The notes under the pieces: generated by a model
Databases searched by the model: none
Told to the model about the DNA's origin: nothing
What the model saw: the letters and a program-made list of their open reading frames with translations, nothing else
Position numbers and translations under genes: made by a program
In this document: piece after piece, positions 22,234 through 31,903 of the stretch
How positions within the stretch are numbered: position 1 is the first letter of the stretch
Layout: each line of letters starts with the position of its first letter
From: a virus
Reading direction: 5' to 3' (one strand)
IMG/VR virus record: IMGVR_UViG_3300021961_008384
Coordinates: 1 to 38,389 of that record
DNA length: 38,389 nucleotides

Positions 22234-22470
22234 ATGTACGCAAGATTATCACGATATGTTCGTGTATATGTAACTGAAAGACAGATAGAGTTCGTTCACA
22301 AGTATGAGAAACGTTTTCCTATGCTACAGACTCAATTTGATGTGGAAGACATAGCCACAGCTCAAACACTTGCTTCTAAAGGTATATTGGTAAGAAAAAA
22401 ACTTTCTGACAACACACAATATAATTTAAATACAAACATACGTTTTGAAAATGACGGAAACAAAAACTGA
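22234..22470 (+). CDS. Small hypothetical protein, 78 aa
   Basis: Starts at ATG 22234 (MYARLSRYVRVYVTERQIEF). It is basic in the first half, with a short repeat-like LVRKKLSDN toward the end, and has no membrane segment or cysteine. No family recognised. The end overlaps the next gene by 20 nt, which supports a rightward operon running through 22963. Confidence 0.7.
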   Translation: MYARLSRYVRVYVTERQIEFVHKYEKRFPMLQTQFDVEDIATAQTLASKGILVRKKLSDNTQYNLNTNIRFENDGNKN

Positions 22471-22963
22471 ACTACAACGACAGATAGAAGCATACAATCT
22501 CAAAGATAGATTGAAAAATCTTGCTGAGCGAGAACTAGAACGACAACCGTTTCGTCATCTACCCAAACAATTTTCCAAAGGTATTCTTATAGGTAACATT
22601 GCAATTGTCCCTCGTAAAGTGGATGATTCACGGTTCGTGTATGTGATAGCAGATATGGTGAATGCAAAGATACTGTACGATTCAATCAATCTAAAACAGA
22701 CTGCTATACTAGTAGCACATCATCTAGCTGATGGTATGTCTGTGCCAGAATCAATACTAAACACAGACGAACACTTTGCATCTAAAATATTTGAAATCTC
22801 AAACTTTCGTAGATTCATTCGTTCAGCGAAACTAAACAAAGACGAAGCCAAAGAATTTATATATCAAGAAAAATTAAATCAAGCAAACCGTCAAGCGGAT
22901 CGTTTGAAGCGTGAAATACAGTCAAACTTTGATTCCACATTCCGTATGAACTTCGCTAAATAA
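22451..22963 (+). CDS. Conserved phage hypothetical protein, about 170 aa
   Basis: I use ATG 22451 (MTETKTELQRQIEAYNLKDR); a TTG two codons upstream is also in frame. The protein has a helical N terminus, a central alpha/beta stretch (GILIGNIAIVPRKVDDSRFV, then YVIADMVNAKILYDS), and a helical basic C terminus ending RMNFAK. No catalytic motif is evident. Its position directly before the large acidic structural protein suggests a head or assembly role. Function unknown. Confidence 0.75.
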   Translation: MTETKTELQRQIEAYNLKDRLKNLAERELERQPFRHLPKQFSKGILIGNIAIVPRKVDDSRFVYVIADMVNAKILYDSINLKQTAILVAHHLADGMSVPESILNTDEHFASKIFEISNFRRFIRSAKLNKDEAKEFIYQEKLNQANRQADRLKREIQSNFDSTFRMNFAK

Positions 22964-22976
22964 CGTAAATAACATT

Positions 22977-23822
22977 ATGCACAGCAAAGAATTTACAAAA
23001 CCCGTAACAGCAGAGAGTTTGTTAAAAACGTTTGAAACTCGTTTTGGACAAACAGTAAACCTAACTGGTATGACAGTAGAGCAAATGGAAGATGTTGCTA
23101 ATCATATCAGAACAAAAATTCACACTCTAACAGACAATATGCACTTTGGACACGAGTTGAAGAACAACGAGTATCAAAAATCACAGGCAATGTTAGACAT
23201 AGTTAATCAGGCAGTAAAAGAAGCAGGACAAGGTATCAACACAAACATACCTCCAGCACAACAGGCTGTAATTAAAAAAATTCAAAACATACCCACTCTT
23301 AACCCGCAGGACAAAGATCAGTTGATTGGTGCTATGGTACAGAAAGAATCAGAAGTCAAAGAAGGCATTGAACAACAATCAGAATTAATTCTTGCCGCAA
23401 AAGATATGATGGACAAAGTAACAGGTTACCTTGAAGATCTTGCTTCAATGAAAACAGAAGGTATGTTATCATTAGCAGATTCAATCAGAGATGAAATGGG
23501 TGCAGACAAAGCAGATGCTTTCGTTGCTAAAATCCAACCTGCTATTGAGTCAGCAGAAGCCGCTCTATCACAAACTAGAGAAGATTTAGAAAGTGGTGTG
23601 AGAATATTAACTGGTGAAGAAACAGCCGCAGAACCAATGGGCGAACCTGAAGCAGATTTAGATTCAGAAGAAGACTTAGACTCATTAGACTCTGACTCAG
23701 ACGAGTTCGGAGCCTCAGACGCAGAAGCAGGTGGAACTGAACCAGAAGGCAGAGAGCAAAGAGAGTCAAGAGAAGTTTTCGAAACCACATCAAGAATATT
23801 ATCTAAACTCGCAAGGAGATAA
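22977..23822 (+). CDS. Conserved T4-like marine phage virion protein with acidic tail
   Basis: A 281-aa protein. The middle (ILAAKDMMDKVTGYLEDLAS, then LADSIRDEMGADKADAF, then ALSQTREDLESGVRILTGEE) matches a virion structural protein that I recall as widespread in T4-like cyanophages. The C-terminal 60 residues are extremely acidic (Asp, Glu, Ser) before a short basic end (ILSKLARR). The composition resembles scaffold or tail-associated proteins. A TAAATA box precedes the start. The next gene follows after 4 nt, so the two are an operon. Confidence 0.85.
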   Translation: MHSKEFTKPVTAESLLKTFETRFGQTVNLTGMTVEQMEDVANHIRTKIHTLTDNMHFGHELKNNEYQKSQAMLDIVNQAVKEAGQGINTNIPPAQQAVIKKIQNIPTLNPQDKDQLIGAMVQKESEVKEGIEQQSELILAAKDMMDKVTGYLEDLASMKTEGMLSLADSIRDEMGADKADAFVAKIQPAIESAEAALSQTREDLESGVRILTGEETAAEPMGEPEADLDSEEDLDSLDSDSDEFGASDAEAGGTEPEGREQRESREVFETTSRILSKLARR

Positions 23823-23826
23823 TCCT

Positions 23827-24186
23827 GTGAGGTTCTTTGAGTTCCAAGACAGCAAAACAATTGAACTGCAATCAGCAATAGTGAACACTCTCAACAGTAT
23901 CCGAGGTGATGCCAACGATGCTGAGCAAACCACAGAAATCAGTTTTGCCGCACTGGATCAAATAATGAAGAACACAGGCTATCCACAGTTCACTTACTCA
24001 TTATTCAAATCAATGTATGACTCGTCCGACGCACTTAAAAGTGTAGTGGATGATTTTAATCAAGAAAAGATTATTCTCAAGACTGAAAAAACAATGGCCA
24101 AAGACGAACCTATGAATTACGACGACACTGGTTCCACTGATGTGGTAAAGAAAATGGCTAAATCCGCTCTTAAAAGAAGATCATAA
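23827..24186 (+). CDS. Conserved phage protein, 119 aa, GTG start
   Basis: A frame opens far upstream but overlaps the preceding gene; the likely start is GTG 23827 with AAGGAG about 9 nt before it, giving MRFFEFQDSKTIELQSAIVN. The sequence is helical (AALDQIMKNTGYPQFTYSLF, then KSVVDDFNQEKI) and ends in a basic tail. I recall similar small proteins after the acidic virion protein in T4-like cyanophages. Function unknown; likely virion or assembly. Confidence 0.8.
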   Translation: MRFFEFQDSKTIELQSAIVNTLNSIRGDANDAEQTTEISFAALDQIMKNTGYPQFTYSLFKSMYDSSDALKSVVDDFNQEKIILKTEKTMAKDEPMNYDDTGSTDVVKKMAKSALKRRS

Positions 24187-24206
24187 TCGTTCAACTAATT
24201 AACTGT

Positions 24207-24617
24207 ATGGATATCATAGATCTAGGTCTAGAATCATTAAAATTAGGACTATTGTCATCTGATAGATTCTGGAATAAAAAATTAATAATTTTTAACACAG
24301 CCAGTCAATGTGGCTTTACCAAACAGTTAGCAGATTTTCAAAAAATATACGAAGAAGGTTTAGCCGTTCCGATAGCTATTCCCACAAACAATTTTGGCAG
24401 TCAAGAACCAGGCGATGACTATGAGATTATTCAATTTGCTAAAAATCGTTATGGTGTAACATTTCCAATTTGTAAAAAAACAAACACAGATCATACATTT
24501 TTTAAAAAGTTTGGCACTCCTGATTGGAACTTTAACAAATATCTTTTCAATGAGAAACACGAATTTGTAAAACAATTCAATGCCTATACACTACCAATGG
24601 ATGTGTTAAATGCCTAA
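24207..24617 (+). CDS. Glutathione peroxidase-like protein
   Basis: A 136-aa protein, somewhat shorter than the usual 155-180. The peroxidase motif is clear: LIIFNTASQCGFTKQ with peroxidatic C35, followed by the second motif PTNNFGSQEPGDDYEIIQF and the third VTFPICKK; PDWNFNKYLF supplies the tetrad tryptophan. The glutamine of the tetrad (NQFG in relatives) is asparagine here (NNFG), so peroxidase activity may be weakened. The family reduces peroxides with glutathione or thioredoxin. It overlaps the radical SAM gene by 8 nt; such an enzyme could protect an oxygen-sensitive Fe-S enzyme or act during host infection stress. Confidence 0.85.
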   Translation: MDIIDLGLESLKLGLLSSDRFWNKKLIIFNTASQCGFTKQLADFQKIYEEGLAVPIAIPTNNFGSQEPGDDYEIIQFAKNRYGVTFPICKKTNTDHTFFKKFGTPDWNFNKYLFNEKHEFVKQFNAYTLPMDVLNA

Positions 24618-25887
24618 ATCCTATTGTGATTATCCATGGAGACATCTATATGTGCATACTTCTGGACATCAAAAAATATGCTGTATGAGTGAGGATAATA
24701 TCCTCAAAGACGATGGCTATCATCATTACAATAGTTCTCGAGATGGCTTGTTTGACAGTTGGAACAGCGAGTATATGAAAAATATACGAAAGAAAATGAT
24801 TGCAGGCGAATCTATCCCTAACTGTGAGAAGTGTGTGCGTTCTGAAACAGAAGGGTTGCAATCAATGCGAACAGAACTTTATAGGAAAAAAAATATAGCA
24901 AGAACAAACGCAGATGGATCTGTGGATCATTTTCCAGAGTCGGTTGAATTACATTTTGGAAACACTTGTAATCTTCACTGTAAAATGTGCAGTCAAATGT
25001 TCAGTCATTCTATTGGCAAAGAGCTAATCAAAATGGGTGAACAAGATCCTGACTTTTTACAATGGGTCAAGAAAGAGTCTGGGGTGTTAAACAATTGGAC
25101 AGGTGAATTAGACATAGTATATGACTGGTATAAAAATGATAAAATTAAAAATAGTATATTTGAAAACGTAAGCAAACACGTTCAAAATTTAACAGTTATT
25201 GGAGGCGAGCCCACTATCATAAAAGAATTTTACGAATTATTAGATTATTGTCATAGAGCAAATACTCTGAAAGAAAAAAGTTTAATGGTTACAACCAACA
25301 TGACCAATACAAATAAAAATTTAAGCACTTGGTTAGGTAACCTTAGACATTTTACTATTCATGCTAGTATAGATGGAATACAAGAAAGGAATACCTACAT
25401 ACGTTTTCCGTGCGATTGGAACAGTGTTTTAAAATCAATTGAATTCTATAAACAAACAATCTTAAAACATAAAAATGGGAATTTTTCTTTTGCACCAGCA
25501 ATACAATTATTAAACATTGATCAATTAGACGATCTAATTAATTTCTTTATAGAAAATTTTATTACTAAAAATTGTGATATTGCTTGGGTATCACAAGTCA
25601 GATATCCAATTATATGCGATTACTCAATAACACCTACCGACTACAAACAAAAGATTGCAGAGAAATTGTCTATATCAGCTGACAAAATACAAATAGAAAA
25701 GATTAAAAATAATTTAAAAGCTCACGCAGAAGATATTATGAGAGAATTATATAATAAAGATCAAAAAAGAAACTATCAAAAAATGTTTATTAGATATAAT
25801 GACTTTCAAGACAGTTTTAGAAAAAAACAAACTTGGAGACAATTATTACCTGAATTGGAAAAGTCTTTGACTGATTCCTTAAAATAA
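24610..25887 (+). CDS. Twitch-type radical SAM protein, 425 aa
   Basis: The core motif is C120-x3-C124-x2-C127 (GNTCNLHCKMC), followed by the GGEPT motif (LTVIGGEPTIIKE). An N-terminal Fe-S domain carries C6, C24, C25, C72 and C75 (SGHQKICCMSEDN, PNCEKCVRSETEG), the arrangement of the twitch domain placed before the core. The same N-terminal pattern (CDYPWRHLYVHTSGHQKICC) occurs in radical SAM proteins of cyanophages and pelagiphages, as I recall. The substrate is unknown; peptide modification is common for such architectures. It starts 8 nt inside the GPx-like gene and precedes the exonuclease with no promoter between. Confidence 0.9.
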   Translation: MPKSYCDYPWRHLYVHTSGHQKICCMSEDNILKDDGYHHYNSSRDGLFDSWNSEYMKNIRKKMIAGESIPNCEKCVRSETEGLQSMRTELYRKKNIARTNADGSVDHFPESVELHFGNTCNLHCKMCSQMFSHSIGKELIKMGEQDPDFLQWVKKESGVLNNWTGELDIVYDWYKNDKIKNSIFENVSKHVQNLTVIGGEPTIIKEFYELLDYCHRANTLKEKSLMVTTNMTNTNKNLSTWLGNLRHFTIHASIDGIQERNTYIRFPCDWNSVLKSIEFYKQTILKHKNGNFSFAPAIQLLNIDQLDDLINFFIENFITKNCDIAWVSQVRYPIICDYSITPTDYKQKIAEKLSISADKIQIEKIKNNLKAHAEDIMRELYNKDQKRNYQKMFIRYNDFQDSFRKKQTWRQLLPELEKSLTDSLK

Positions 25888-25895
25888 ATTATAAT

Positions 25896-26606
25896 ATGGC
25901 TGTGAAAATATCAAACGAAATTCTACAAAAACAAGGCATTGTAGTAAATGCAAAGTATCCTTATGATCAAATCAAACGAGTAACCACAGAAGGTCGCAGA
26001 CATTATGCTACACCCGACGGAAGACAAGTACCATCAGTAACCACTATACTTTCTGCTACCAAAGACATGACACACCTTAATGCTTGGAAGAAAAGAATAG
26101 GCGAACAAGAGGCACAGAGGATTGCTACAGAATCAGCCAACATCGGCACAGTGATGCACCGCAGTCTTGAGAAGCACGTGTTAGGGCAAGATCGTACACC
26201 TGGCAGTAACCTCATACAACAAAAAGCACACGCAATGGCTAATGTGATCATTGAGCACGGTTTAAAAGATGTATCAGAGGTTTGGGGGTCGGAGATCAAT
26301 CTCTACTATCCAGAACTGTATGCAGGCACTACAGACCTTGTGGGGGTATGTCACGGTGCACCTGCCATAATGGATTTCAAACAGGCACGCAAACTAAAGA
26401 AAGCGGAATGGGTGGAAGACTATTTCCTACAGTTGGTGGCCTATGCGGAGGCACACAACAAGTTATTTGACACGGACATACGCACGGGTCGTATCTTTAT
26501 ATGCACACAGAAAAACGAATATCAGACCTTTGAAATAGACGATTACGACAAATGGTCCGACCGGTGGTATCGCAGAGTAGAGCAATATTATAAGTCCATT
26601 CTTTAA
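25896..26606 (+). CDS. PD-(D/E)XK exonuclease, RecB/Cas4-like
   Basis: A 236-aa protein with all expected nuclease motifs: H88 in GTVMHRS, E133 in GSEINLYY, D147 in AGTTDLVGV, D160-F-K in AIMDFKQA, and Q179xxxY183 in YFLQLVAYAEAH. This is the core of PD-(D/E)XK nucleases of the RecB/lambda-exonuclease type, commonly annotated as exonuclease in T4-like cyanophages. It probably acts in host DNA breakdown or recombination. An ATAAATA late promoter box follows immediately for the tail fibre gene. Confidence 0.88.
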   Translation: MAVKISNEILQKQGIVVNAKYPYDQIKRVTTEGRRHYATPDGRQVPSVTTILSATKDMTHLNAWKKRIGEQEAQRIATESANIGTVMHRSLEKHVLGQDRTPGSNLIQQKAHAMANVIIEHGLKDVSEVWGSEINLYYPELYAGTTDLVGVCHGAPAIMDFKQARKLKKAEWVEDYFLQLVAYAEAHNKLFDTDIRTGRIFICTQKNEYQTFEIDDYDKWSDRWYRRVEQYYKSIL

Positions 26607-26614
26607 TATAAATA
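26607..26614 (+). promoter_or_regulatory. T4-like late promoter (TATAAATA)
   Basis: An exact TATAAATA followed by C, 9 nt before ATG 26624 of the tail fibre gene. It is the best late-promoter match in the window. Confidence 0.7.
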
Positions 26615-26623
26615 CTGTAAATT

Positions 26624-28222
26624 ATGGCAGTTGTTCAGATATCACGTATTCAACACAGAAGAGGTCTTGCTACAGATCTACCACAACTTGCGGCTGGCGA
26701 GTTGGGTTGGGTTGTTGATGAACAAAGATTATATATTGGAAACGGCACAGTAGCAGACGGTGCTCCTGCTGTAGGTAATACAGAAATAATGACTGCTGGG
26801 TCATCTAGTTTTCTTACAGCAATATCATACATTTACAAAGGATATCTTGGTGCATCCACACCTATCGTTACAGGTAACGGTATAGATATTACTCGAACAC
26901 TACAACAGAGATTAGACGATTACGTATCTATAAAAGCATTTGGTGCCACCGGAGATGGTAGTACAGATGATACTGCGGCTATTCAAAGAGCACTAGATGA
27001 ATTGTACACAGACACAGACAAAACAGATTCTCGATCTAGAAGAAAACTTTTCTTTCCAGCTGGTCAATACAATATCAGTTCTTCCATTACAATACCACCT
27101 TACGCAACAATAGAAGGTGAAGGTATAGACAAGTCAATCATTTATTATTCAGGGTCATCAGCTCCTGTAGCGAAAACACAGGACAATGCAGGCAACGAGT
27201 ATGGTGCTATGACCACTGTAGCAACTAATATTAATATCGAAGGAATGACGTTCAAAAACGGAACTGCACACAATGGTGTGAGTTTGGATTCAGTAACCAA
27301 TGCTCGTTTTGTGAGATGTAAATTTCAAGGCACATATGCGGCAGGCGGTGCTGATGTAACAACTTCAAAAGGTGTTACAATAAGATCAACAAATGCTTTA
27401 ACTTGTTCAAATATTATTTTTGATTCTTGTGAGTTTACAAAATTTGCACGATTGGCAGATTTCTCATATGATGCAACTTCTATTAAATTACACGACTGTA
27501 AATTCTCCACAGGAAGATATGGTGTATACGTAGGAGAAGCAGTGGATGGATCTACAAATGGTTTAACTATTGGTCCTAAGGATGTAAAAATTACAAGTTC
27601 AACATTTGATAACATTTATTCAAATGGTATCAGAGTAGACGGAACAGCATCAGGAGCTAATTCTGGTGTCGGAGAAGTAAGAGGTGTTGTAAGTTTTAAT
27701 AACTTCTTTGCACGAACAGTAGGAACGGCTAATGATGATGTTAATTTAACAGATGGTTACTCTCCTATCATTCTTTTCAATACAGACGAATGTTCAAGTT
27801 TATTAGATTATTTTGATGGAACTCAAAGAAGATCAACTAGTATCACTCCAATTCCAGAAGTACAAGGAATAGGAGTATCGCAAAAACAAATTCAACAAAT
27901 TACTCTTGCTGACAACACATCTTCGGCTACCACAACAGGAATTAGATTACACGTTTCAGCAAATAAAAAAATTGTTATCAATTATAAAATTGAAAGAGGT
28001 ACTGGTTATAGAGTAGGTACCTTTGTAGTTAATGCCAATGGCACATTAACTACTTACAATGATGAGTATGAAGAAAACACAGACATTGGTGTTACTCTTA
28101 CTGCTGATATGAGTGATGAAGATTCAACTGTTTCCGGAAACGAAACTGTTACAATAAAATTTACCACTACTTCTACAGGTACTGCGGCTACTATGGATCA
28201 TCAAGTATCTGAAATGGTATAA
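26624..28222 (+). CDS. Tail fibre/spike with Mtd-like N terminus and pectate-lyase-like domain
   Basis: A 532-aa protein. The N terminus (VQISRIQHRRGLATDLPQLA, then GELGWVVDEQRLYIGNG, residues 4-41) is the Mtd-like attachment domain frequent on phage fibres. Residues about 105-360 look like a right-handed beta-helix of the pectate lyase 3 type: VSIKAFGATGDGSTDDTAAI, LFFPAGQYNISSSI and repeated NARFVRCKF/IIFDSCEF strands. The C-terminal part (430-532) is a smaller Thr-rich domain. It is likely a receptor-binding or glycan-degrading spike attached to the baseplate. A late promoter precedes it. Confidence 0.9.
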   Translation: MAVVQISRIQHRRGLATDLPQLAAGELGWVVDEQRLYIGNGTVADGAPAVGNTEIMTAGSSSFLTAISYIYKGYLGASTPIVTGNGIDITRTLQQRLDDYVSIKAFGATGDGSTDDTAAIQRALDELYTDTDKTDSRSRRKLFFPAGQYNISSSITIPPYATIEGEGIDKSIIYYSGSSAPVAKTQDNAGNEYGAMTTVATNINIEGMTFKNGTAHNGVSLDSVTNARFVRCKFQGTYAAGGADVTTSKGVTIRSTNALTCSNIIFDSCEFTKFARLADFSYDATSIKLHDCKFSTGRYGVYVGEAVDGSTNGLTIGPKDVKITSSTFDNIYSNGIRVDGTASGANSGVGEVRGVVSFNNFFARTVGTANDDVNLTDGYSPIILFNTDECSSLLDYFDGTQRRSTSITPIPEVQGIGVSQKQIQQITLADNTSSATTTGIRLHVSANKKIVINYKIERGTGYRVGTFVVNANGTLTTYNDEYEENTDIGVTLTADMSDEDSTVSGNETVTIKFTTTSTGTAATMDHQVSEMV

Positions 28223-28327
28223 CCGTCAGTTGTAAAATAATCTACCCACATTTCTTTTTTTCCTATAGACACACAACGATTCCTTCGTTATACTAGCATA
28301 TAAAAATAAACAAGAACGACGGAACCG

Positions 28328-30799
28328 ATGACAGAAACTATTTCCACCACCAATAAAAAAATTCAGATAAATACCCATACAAAAACTAAAACAATCACTG
28401 ACTCGAACATTAAAATTATGACTGCGACCAATCCTTCTACCATCAAGATTACCAAGAGGGATGGCACTCAGGAGTTATTGGACATCAACAAAATTCATTT
28501 CGTCGTAGAAGAGGCCTGCGAGGGACTGTCGGGTGTGTCAGCATCACAGATCGAGATACACGCCAACCTACAATTCTTTGATGGTATCTCTTCTAAAGAC
28601 ATTCAAAACGTATTGGTGCGTTCGGCCAACGACCTCACCACACTAGAAAATCCTAATTACCAATACGCCGCTTCAAGACTTTTATTATATGATGTAAGAA
28701 AAGAAGCTCACGGTCAGTATGAATATCTTCCACTACTAAAATTGATTATGAGAAATATTAGATTAGGAGTTTATGATAAAGGCATAGTGGAGAAATACAA
28801 TAAGACTGAAATTAAAAAACTCAACACTTGGATACGCAGAGAGCGAGATCTCAATTTCGCCTATGCTGGTTTGAGACAGGTTGTGGACAAATATCTTGTG
28901 CAGGATAGATCATCAGGACAACTGTATGAAACTCCTCAGGATATGTATATGATGATCGCCGCAACTTTGTTCGCTGACTATCCAAAAAACAAAAGGATGA
29001 ACTATGTTAAAAGATATTATGATGCAATTTCGCAATTCAAAATTAATATCCCAACTCCGGTCATGGCAGGTGTTAGAACACCTATACGTCAATTTGCAAG
29101 TTGCGTTTTGGTGGACAGTGACGACACTCTGTCTTCTATTTTTTCTAGCGATATGGCTATTGGTCTGTATGTGGCACGCCGTGCAGGCATTGGTATCAAT
29201 GCTGGTAGGATCAGAGGGATCAACGCAAAGATAAGAGGCGGTGAAGTACAGCACACAGGTGTGGTACCGTTCCTCAAGAAATTTGAAAGCACTGTGAGAT
29301 GTTGCACACAGAATGGTGTGCGAGGCGGTTCTGCAACTGTGCATTTCCCTATATGGCATCAAGAGATTGAAGACATACTGGTACTAAAGAACAACAAAGG
29401 CACAGAAGACAATCGAGTTCGTAAACTGGATTATTCCATACAGATCAGCAAACTGTTCTATGAAAGATTCATCAATGATCAAGAGATCACTCTGTTCTCT
29501 CCACACGAAGTTCCGGGACTGTATGACGCATTCGGAACCGAAGCATTTGACGAACTATATGTGAAATATGAGAAAGACAAATCTGCCAATGGTAAGAAAA
29601 TATCAGCACAAGAACTGTTCTTTGATCTTTTGAAAGAGCGAGCAGAAACAGGACGTATCTACATAATGAACATCGATCACGTGAATTCTCATTCTTCATT
29701 TAAAGACAAAGTTTCTATGAGCAATCTCTGTCAAGAGATCACTCTGCCCACAACACCTATCAATCATATCGATGATGTGGATGGGGAAATAGCACTCTGC
29801 ATCCTTTCCGCTATTAATGTAGGATCATTGAATCATCTGGAAGAATTAGAAAATCTTTGTGATCTAGCAGTGAGAGCACTAGAAGAGATTATAGACTATC
29901 AAGAATACCCTGTGAAAGCGGCAGAGATATCCACTCGAAAAAGAAGATCGCTGGGCATAGGTTACATTGGGTTGGCACACTATCTTGCAAAGATGGGATT
30001 GAAATATGAAGACAACAACGCTTGGGACGCTGTGGACAGGCTGTCAGAAGCATTCCAATTCAATCTATTGAAAGCAAGTAATAAACTAGCAGAAGAAAGA
30101 GGTAAGTGTGAAGCATTTGATAGGACCAAATATGCGGATGGTCTCCTACCGATAGACACCTACAAGAAAGACATAGACAAGATCGTGCCACACAAGACTC
30201 GATATGCTTGGGAGGCTCTGAGAAAGGACATCGCCAAGTTTGGATTGAGGCACAGCACATTGTCCGCACAGATGCCATCAGAGAGTTCTTCAGTTGTCAG
30301 CAACGAGACGAACGGTATTGAACCACCGAGAGCATTGTTATCCATTAAGAAAAGTAAAAAAGGACCACTCAAACAGATAGTGCCAGGCTTTCCTAAATTA
30401 AAAAATGCCTACACTCTGTTGTGGGAAATGAAAAGCAACGAGGGTTATATTAATATTGTGGCAATGATGCAGAAATATTTTGATCAGGCTATATCTGGTA
30501 ACTGGAGTTACAATCCGCAGAACTACGAGAACAACGAAGTTCCCCTGTCAGTGATGGCCAATGATCTGTTAACCTCCTACAAATACGGTTGGAAAACTTC
30601 TTATTACCAAAATACCTATGACTTCAAAGGTGAGGAAGAAGATCATCAACCATCTGGTATTGAAACTACAGAAACACAAGATGGAGAAGATGTTGAGCTA
30701 GATCAATTGACAGAAGTCAATGGTCATGCTAAAGTTAATGGACACACTGAATCAGTTATGTCTGAAGAGGATGACGATTGTGAGGCGTGTGTAATTTAA
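28328..30799 (+). CDS. nrdA: Class Ia ribonucleotide reductase large subunit
   Basis: An 823-aa protein, longer than T4 NrdA (754). After a Thr/Lys-rich leader of about 30 residues (an internal ATG at 28418 is an alternative start) comes an ATP-cone (TIKITKRDGTQELLDINKIH). The catalytic cysteines are present: QFASCVLVDSDD (E. coli C225), NLCQEITLP (C439) and ALCILSAINVGSL (C462); the radical-transfer tyrosines are in TSYYQNTYD, and the C-terminal redox pair is CEACVI. It reduces ribonucleotides to deoxyribonucleotides, supplying phage replication, together with NrdB just downstream (3 nt gap). A linker segment before the C terminus is acidic and Glu/Asp-rich. Confidence 0.96.
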   Translation: MTETISTTNKKIQINTHTKTKTITDSNIKIMTATNPSTIKITKRDGTQELLDINKIHFVVEEACEGLSGVSASQIEIHANLQFFDGISSKDIQNVLVRSANDLTTLENPNYQYAASRLLLYDVRKEAHGQYEYLPLLKLIMRNIRLGVYDKGIVEKYNKTEIKKLNTWIRRERDLNFAYAGLRQVVDKYLVQDRSSGQLYETPQDMYMMIAATLFADYPKNKRMNYVKRYYDAISQFKINIPTPVMAGVRTPIRQFASCVLVDSDDTLSSIFSSDMAIGLYVARRAGIGINAGRIRGINAKIRGGEVQHTGVVPFLKKFESTVRCCTQNGVRGGSATVHFPIWHQEIEDILVLKNNKGTEDNRVRKLDYSIQISKLFYERFINDQEITLFSPHEVPGLYDAFGTEAFDELYVKYEKDKSANGKKISAQELFFDLLKERAETGRIYIMNIDHVNSHSSFKDKVSMSNLCQEITLPTTPINHIDDVDGEIALCILSAINVGSLNHLEELENLCDLAVRALEEIIDYQEYPVKAAEISTRKRRSLGIGYIGLAHYLAKMGLKYEDNNAWDAVDRLSEAFQFNLLKASNKLAEERGKCEAFDRTKYADGLLPIDTYKKDIDKIVPHKTRYAWEALRKDIAKFGLRHSTLSAQMPSESSSVVSNETNGIEPPRALLSIKKSKKGPLKQIVPGFPKLKNAYTLLWEMKSNEGYINIVAMMQKYFDQAISGNWSYNPQNYENNEVPLSVMANDLLTSYKYGWKTSYYQNTYDFKGEEEDHQPSGIETTETQDGEDVELDQLTEVNGHAKVNGHTESVMSEEDDDCEACVI

Positions 30800-30802
30800 G
30801 GT

Positions 30803-31903
30803 ATGGCAAAAACAGTATTCAACAGAAATGAAGTGGACTGGAGCAAACAACCCATGTTCTTTGGGGAAGATCAAGCGATCCAGAGATATGACGTGTTCAA
30901 GTATCCACAATTTGACAAACTGAACCAAACAATGTTGGGCTACTTCTGGAGAGCAGAGGAAGTATCACTACAGAAGGATAGAGCAGATTTTCAAAACTTC
31001 CGTCCAGAACAGAAGCACATATTCACATCAAATTTAAAATATCAGACACTGTTGGATTCAGTACAAGGTCGAGGACCTTGCCTAAGTTTCCTACCCTACT
31101 GTTCTAATCCAGAGTTGGAAGGCTGTATTGTTACTTGGGATTTCTTTGAAACCATACACTCCAGAGCCTACACACACATAATGAAGAACGTGTACGCAGA
31201 TCCATCAGAAGTGTTTGACACAATATTGAACGACAACGAGATACTAAAACGAGCAGTGTCAGTCACAGAGAACTATGATCGCTTCTCAGAAATTGCACAG
31301 GACTATGTGGTCAAAGGCAAAGGCGACATGGACGAAGTTAAGAAACAATTATATCTAGCAATGGTCAATGTGAACCTATTAGAAGGATTGAGATTCTATG
31401 TATCTTTCGCCTGCACATTCGCATTTGGAGAACTGAAACTGATGGAAGGATCTGCTAAGATACTTTCACTGATTGCTCGAGACGAAGCAACACATTTAAA
31501 TTTAACCACACACGTGATCAAGGCCTGGCAAAAAGGCGACGACAAAGACATGGTCAAGATTATGAAAAGTCAAGACAAGACTGTGATAGAGATGTTTAAG
31601 AAGTGCGTGGAAGAGGAAAAGGCCTGGGCAAGACATCTGTTCAAGGATGGAAGTATCATTGGATTGAACGAGAGATTATTAGGACAGTACGTGGAACACA
31701 TCGCCAACAAAAGATTAAAATCATTGGGATTTGATCCTGAGTTCGATACTCCAGCAACACAGAATCCCCTGCCGTGGACATCACATTGGTTGAGCTCAAG
31801 GGGTATGCAAGTCGCTCCCCAGGAGACCGAAGTGGAAAGTTATATCGTTGGTGGTATCAAACAAGACGTCAAAAAAGACTCATTCAAGAAATTTTCTCTA
31901 TAA
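30803..31903 (+). CDS. nrdB: Class Ia ribonucleotide reductase small subunit
   Basis: A 366-aa radical-bearing subunit. Iron ligands and tyrosyl radical align almost exactly with E. coli numbering: D85, E116, H119, Y123 (TIHSRAYTHI), E194 (NLLEGLRFY), E228 and H231 (RDEATHLN). The C terminus (KDSFKKFSL) would contact NrdA. It starts 3 nt after nrdA ends, with good coupling, and its stop overlaps the start of the next small gene (TAATG). Confidence 0.96.
   Translation: MAKTVFNRNEVDWSKQPMFFGEDQAIQRYDVFKYPQFDKLNQTMLGYFWRAEEVSLQKDRADFQNFRPEQKHIFTSNLKYQTLLDSVQGRGPCLSFLPYCSNPELEGCIVTWDFFETIHSRAYTHIMKNVYADPSEVFDTILNDNEILKRAVSVTENYDRFSEIAQDYVVKGKGDMDEVKKQLYLAMVNVNLLEGLRFYVSFACTFAFGELKLMEGSAKILSLIARDEATHLNLTTHVIKAWQKGDDKDMVKIMKSQDKTVIEMFKKCVEEEKAWARHLFKDGSIIGLNERLLGQYVEHIANKRLKSLGFDPEFDTPATQNPLPWTSHWLSSRGMQVAPQETEVESYIVGGIKQDVKKDSFKKFSL

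Noticed and set aside
23426-23878. Long leftward open frames over the acidic virion protein gene
   Set aside because: They are antisense to a well supported gene with a Shine-Dalgarno site and a family match; the Ser/Leu-rich translation reflects the Asp/Glu codon bias of the other strand.
28913-29362. Leftward 149-codon frame inside nrdA
   Set aside because: Antisense shadow of a conserved enzyme; His/Cys/Ser-rich translation without family resemblance.
31774-31902. Extended upstream part of the small gene after nrdB
   Set aside because: It lies in another frame of nrdB; the ATG at 31903 overlapping the nrdB stop is the better start.
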